From: Candidatus Aenigmatarchaeota archaeon
GTDB taxonomy: Archaea; Aenigmatarchaeota; Aenigmatarchaeia; QMZP01
DNA length: 7,727 nt
Reading direction: 5' to 3'
Assembly (NCBI GenBank): GCA_016198605.1
Contig: JACQIG010000005.1
Coordinates: forward strand, 1-7,727
The position numbers and the translations under genes were made by a program. Of the stretch, positions 5,080 through 7,727 are shown piece after piece. Each line of letters opens with the position of its first letter. Within the stretch, counting starts at the first letter, position 1. The notes beneath the pieces are model-generated. The model did not search any database and had not been told where the DNA came from. It saw only the letters and a program-made list of their open reading frames with translations.

Positions 5080-6705
5080 ATGAAAAAGAAGAAGAAAGAT
5101 CAAAGTCAATTGTCATCTGGGCCAGAGTTCATATCCCCTGAAGATCCTGAAGAAAAGGAAGATCCTTTCGGGTTGGACGATGAATGGGAATCTTCGGATA
5201 AGAACTTCACAAAGCAGATAAAAATGATGCTTTATGCAGGGAAGAAGGTGCGGAACAAGGAGAGGCTGACCGATGACGAACTAAATCTTGCTGCATTAGA
5301 TCTGTCGGTCGGTTATAATTACAGCGATAAAGCCGGGATTCACGAAATGAAGGCCATCTATCATCTTTTGAGGAGCCCTCCACAGAAGCCGAGATACAGA
5401 AGCGCGAAATACGGAGTAAAGCAGGACAAGGGATTTGCGGCTGGCGTAAGGGCCAAAGATAGGGTTGTAAAACTTGCGTCGGCCCTTGCAGACAAGCATC
5501 ATTTCAAAAGGGTCACAGAAGCGCCTGTGGAATCCTCAGGAATAGACATATTTCAATATTATGGGAAGGACCTACCTGATTATGTCGTTAATGCAATCAA
5601 GAGGGTCAATTCGGTGGATATAGACTTAACAGGGCATAAGATATTTGGCAAGATAATCAGGCGGATGGAGGGCACAGGCAGGACTTTTCCTGAGGCGTTG
5701 CTCAGTGAATTGAAAGAGTACAACACGGAGTGTTATAAGTGGATCAGCGACCCTGGAGTGAGGGTCAGAGGAGCCACCAAGATATTTTTCAATAAACTGC
5801 TTGAGGAGATTAAGGAATACCCGTCAAGCAAGCCAAACAAGGGGGAAGCCGACGGGATTTACCTGGATTATCTTGACAGGCTCTTTGTCAGCCTTGATTC
5901 TCCAGAAAGCGATATTGACTTTGTAAGAGTGGAGACGAATGAATGTGTATGGCATGATATTTATGATCTTACTGGGGCGTGCGTATTCGCCCCGGGATCC
6001 AGCAATGAGGCCTCTATACTTTATTGCTTTGACCAGAATATAATACTGCTCTCCCTGAATGCCTATCACAGAAAAGGTGGATTTATAGGCTCCATCGGAA
6101 AGGCCATAAATGTAATAACCGAGGATGCTGAAAGAGGATCAAGAGTGTTCCTTGTTGATGGGGTGTTGGGGGGGCCGCATGTTGACACATTGGATCCCTC
6201 TTTAGGAGACTGGAAAAGGCTGATGTATTCCGGTATCCTAAAATTGGCTAAGAAGGCTAAGATAGGCCGTTCGGTATTTAACACGCAGCATTCAGGCGGA
6301 CAATTCAGCGTCCATGATTTCAATGCGTATGTTGCCGAACGGGTTTTTGAGAATCTGACGAACAAGGGGCATGGAGAATATTGGAACATGAGGGAAGGAA
6401 AATTCAGGTTGAAGAGGGGACCTTATGACACTCCCAGCGGTTTCCTTAAGACCGAGCAAAAGGGGATATCCTTTGAATACACCCACAACCTCGTTAAGCC
6501 TCCGCTTGATGGTTTTTATGTCAGAAACTTTGGTAAGAAAGGCTATAAGGGGGGGCATTTCTTGGACTCATGGTATGAATGGAATAGATTTCTCGGGAGT
6601 CGCCATCCTGAATGGAATAATGGCAAAGGATTCGTGAAAGGGATTGAAGTAGATGTCAAGCAAGAGTTAGACAGGCTGGAGAAACAGCTCTATTCCAGCG
6701 AATGA
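5080..6705 (+). CDS. 541-residue protein of unknown function, low GC
   Basis: I cannot assign this protein. It opens with MKKKKK and a long acidic, probably disordered stretch (about 14-42). A mainly helical region follows (about 43-260), then a mixed alpha/beta region (about 265-510). In the latter, CVFAPGSSNEA (301-311), IILLSLNAYH (321-330), VFLVDGVLGGP (356-366), a helix WKRLMYSGILKLAKK (378-392) and SVFNTQHSGG (398-407) give a strand-helix-strand order loosely like an N-acyltransferase (GNAT) core; this is a weak inference, since the usual acetyl-CoA loop is not evident. No signal peptide or membrane segment is seen, so it is probably cytoplasmic. GC in five 60-base lines I counted is 38-47%, against 50-70% in four lines from neighbouring genes, which suggests a different history. 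The ATG is supported by TTAAATAT 27 bases upstream. The 3' end overlaps the convergent regulator gene by 16 bases. Confidence 0.85.
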   Translation: MKKKKKDQSQLSSGPEFISPEDPEEKEDPFGLDDEWESSDKNFTKQIKMMLYAGKKVRNKERLTDDELNLAALDLSVGYNYSDKAGIHEMKAIYHLLRSPPQKPRYRSAKYGVKQDKGFAAGVRAKDRVVKLASALADKHHFKRVTEAPVESSGIDIFQYYGKDLPDYVVNAIKRVNSVDIDLTGHKIFGKIIRRMEGTGRTFPEALLSELKEYNTECYKWISDPGVRVRGATKIFFNKLLEEIKEYPSSKPNKGEADGIYLDYLDRLFVSLDSPESDIDFVRVETNECVWHDIYDLTGACVFAPGSSNEASILYCFDQNIILLSLNAYHRKGGFIGSIGKAINVITEDAERGSRVFLVDGVLGGPHVDTLDPSLGDWKRLMYSGILKLAKKAKIGRSVFNTQHSGGQFSVHDFNAYVAERVFENLTNKGHGEYWNMREGKFRLKRGPYDTPSGFLKTEQKGISFEYTHNLVKPPLDGFYVRNFGKKGYKGGHFLDSWYEWNRFLGSRHPEWNNGKGFVKGIEVDVKQELDRLEKQLYSSE

Positions 6706-7712
6706 AAATACTTGTACTGGTTGAAAATCATAACGGACTCGTAATCCTTTATCGCCCCGGAGAATTCTGTCCTCAGGCTGTTGAGGATTTCCTTGTAATG
6801 GGATGAGTCTCTTGAGAATATGCTCAACTCCATGTTCCATCTCCCCAGGGTCTTGACGTACCAAAGCATGTTGGGGTGTTTTTTCAGGTAGGCTACCAGT
6901 CTCGCTTCTTCCTGCTCTGTTATGTTGGCGAACCTCAGGAATGCCATGTTCCATTGGTATCCCTGCATATAGAATGATACCATGGGCATGAAGCCCGCTA
7001 TCACGCCGGTTCTTATGAGGGCCTTGATCCTGGACTTCACAAACTGCTGCGAAACACCAAGCGATTTTGCTATGTCTATTATCCTTATTCTCGCGTCCTG
7101 TACCAGCATTTTAAGGATTCCAAGGTCCTTTTTTGTAAATACAGCCATATCAGGTTTTGGGGATTCAAGTTCTTTCTGGAAAGAGGCAGTGTCCCTTATG
7201 TAATAACCCTTTGAGGGAGGCATGCCTTCCATCAGCAGGCCCAGGCCTAAATAGCTTTCCCTGACCTCGCTGAGGATCATGTAGTCATTAAGGTAAGCGC
7301 CGCAAAGACTGGTTATATTGCCAAGGGTCCTGTCAAACTCCTGGAGGCTGTTGCTTGCTATGAGGAGCCCCACATCCCACTTGCCGCCGCATGTGGCAAT
7401 CCAAATTATATCCCTGTCTTTCACCAGCTTTTCTATGAACTGCCCCTCCCATTCCTTGTCAAAATGCTGGAGCTGGAGGTATACTATGTGCTTGAGCTTT
7501 CCCAGCCTCTTGACATCGACTATTGTTGTGAAGCCTGTAAGGATGCCCTTTTTTGCCAGCACCTCCAGCCTGTAAGTGACCACCTCCCTGCTCAGGCCCA
7601 CCCTCTTTGCAACATTTGTAAGCGAGAACCTCGCATTCTTGCTGAGTTCGTAAAGTATTCTCCTGTCCTTTACATCAAGCTCTACGTATTTGCCAGGCTT
7701 CACCTCAGTCAT
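6690..7712 (-). CDS. Double-unit Lrp/AsnC-family (feast/famine) transcriptional regulator
   Basis: A 340-residue DNA-binding protein made of two Lrp-like units, twice the usual length of about 150. Unit 1 has a winged helix-turn-helix at about 13-60 (LDVKDRRILYELSKNARFS..., recognition helix from Ser41) and a ligand-sensing-like domain at about 72-150. Unit 2 has a helix-turn-helix at about 193-240 (KKDLGILKMLVQDARIR...) and a second sensor-like domain at about 252-335. Both sensor halves carry the same core: WIATCGGKWD (104-113) and WYVKTLGRWN (284-293). Both units keep plausible DNA-contact helices, so one chain may act like a built-in dimer. It probably senses a small molecule such as an amino acid; neither ligand nor targets can be read. 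A perfect palindrome precedes the start, suggesting autoregulation. Upstream sequence is cut by the window edge. Confidence 0.88.
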   Translation of the reverse strand: MTEVKPGKYVELDVKDRRILYELSKNARFSLTNVAKRVGLSREVVTYRLEVLAKKGILTGFTTIVDVKRLGKLKHIVYLQLQHFDKEWEGQFIEKLVKDRDIIWIATCGGKWDVGLLIASNSLQEFDRTLGNITSLCGAYLNDYMILSEVRESYLGLGLLMEGMPPSKGYYIRDTASFQKELESPKPDMAVFTKKDLGILKMLVQDARIRIIDIAKSLGVSQQFVKSRIKALIRTGVIAGFMPMVSFYMQGYQWNMAFLRFANITEQEEARLVAYLKKHPNMLWYVKTLGRWNMELSIFSRDSSHYKEILNSLRTEFSGAIKDYESVMIFNQYKYFHSLE

Positions 7713-7716
7713 GTGT

Positions 7717-7726
7717 CCTATATAGG
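7717..7726. promoter_or_regulatory. Perfect 10-base palindrome before the regulator start
   Basis: CCTATATAGG ends 4 bases before the regulator ATG (7712, minus strand). It is too close to the ATG to be the TATA box of a leaderless transcript; that box would lie near 7738, outside the window. An autoregulatory operator over the transcription start is a reasonable guess. If it were the TATA box, transcription would start inside the gene. Confidence 0.35.
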
Positions 7727-7727
7727 C

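Noticed and set aside
5140..5166. Direct repeat GAAGATCCT (twice) near the start of the 541-residue gene
   Set aside because: It encodes two Glu-Asp-Pro triplets in a low-complexity acidic region and is best explained by that, not by a mobile element or regulator site.

Overview
The window reads as an archaeal chromosome segment. Most genes have an A/T-rich TATA-like box centred about 24 to 30 bases before the start codon and no ribosome-binding site, the pattern of leaderless archaeal transcripts. It also encodes an archaeal-type double-unit Lrp/AsnC (feast/famine) regulator and a short archaeal-style site-2 protease. Arg is mostly AGG and GC is moderate to high. I cannot fix the phylum; a DPANN or euryarchaeal lineage is plausible. 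No RNA gene, CRISPR array, insertion sequence or origin was seen, and no gene-free stretch exceeds 70 bases.

Left part (1-2846): a small unknown protein with a hydrophobic N-terminus, then three membrane-embedded proteases in a row: a rhomboid serine protease (minus strand), an M50 site-2 metalloprotease (plus strand) and an M48/Ste24-type metalloprotease (plus strand). The rhomboid and site-2 genes diverge from a 48-base spacer whose palindromic TTTAAA lies exactly midway between the two start codons, so one TATA box may serve both. Together they look like a membrane proteolysis or membrane quality-control cluster.

Middle (2890-5022): a 47-residue Cys-rich, zinc-ribbon-like protein and an aldo/keto reductase on the plus strand, each with its own promoter-like box. 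They converge on a two-gene minus-strand operon: a class I SAM-dependent methyltransferase followed after 1 base by an unknown 130-residue protein. The second gene has a clear Shine-Dalgarno sequence inside the end of the methyltransferase.

Right part (5080-7712): a 541-residue cytoplasmic protein I cannot assign, clearly poorer in GC than its neighbours, converges with a 16-base overlap on a 340-residue double Lrp/AsnC-like regulator. A perfect 10-base palindrome lies just before the regulator's start codon at the window edge.

The points of most interest are the three-protease cluster with its shared bidirectional promoter, the unassigned low-GC protein at 5080-6705, and the consistent leaderless promoter geometry.
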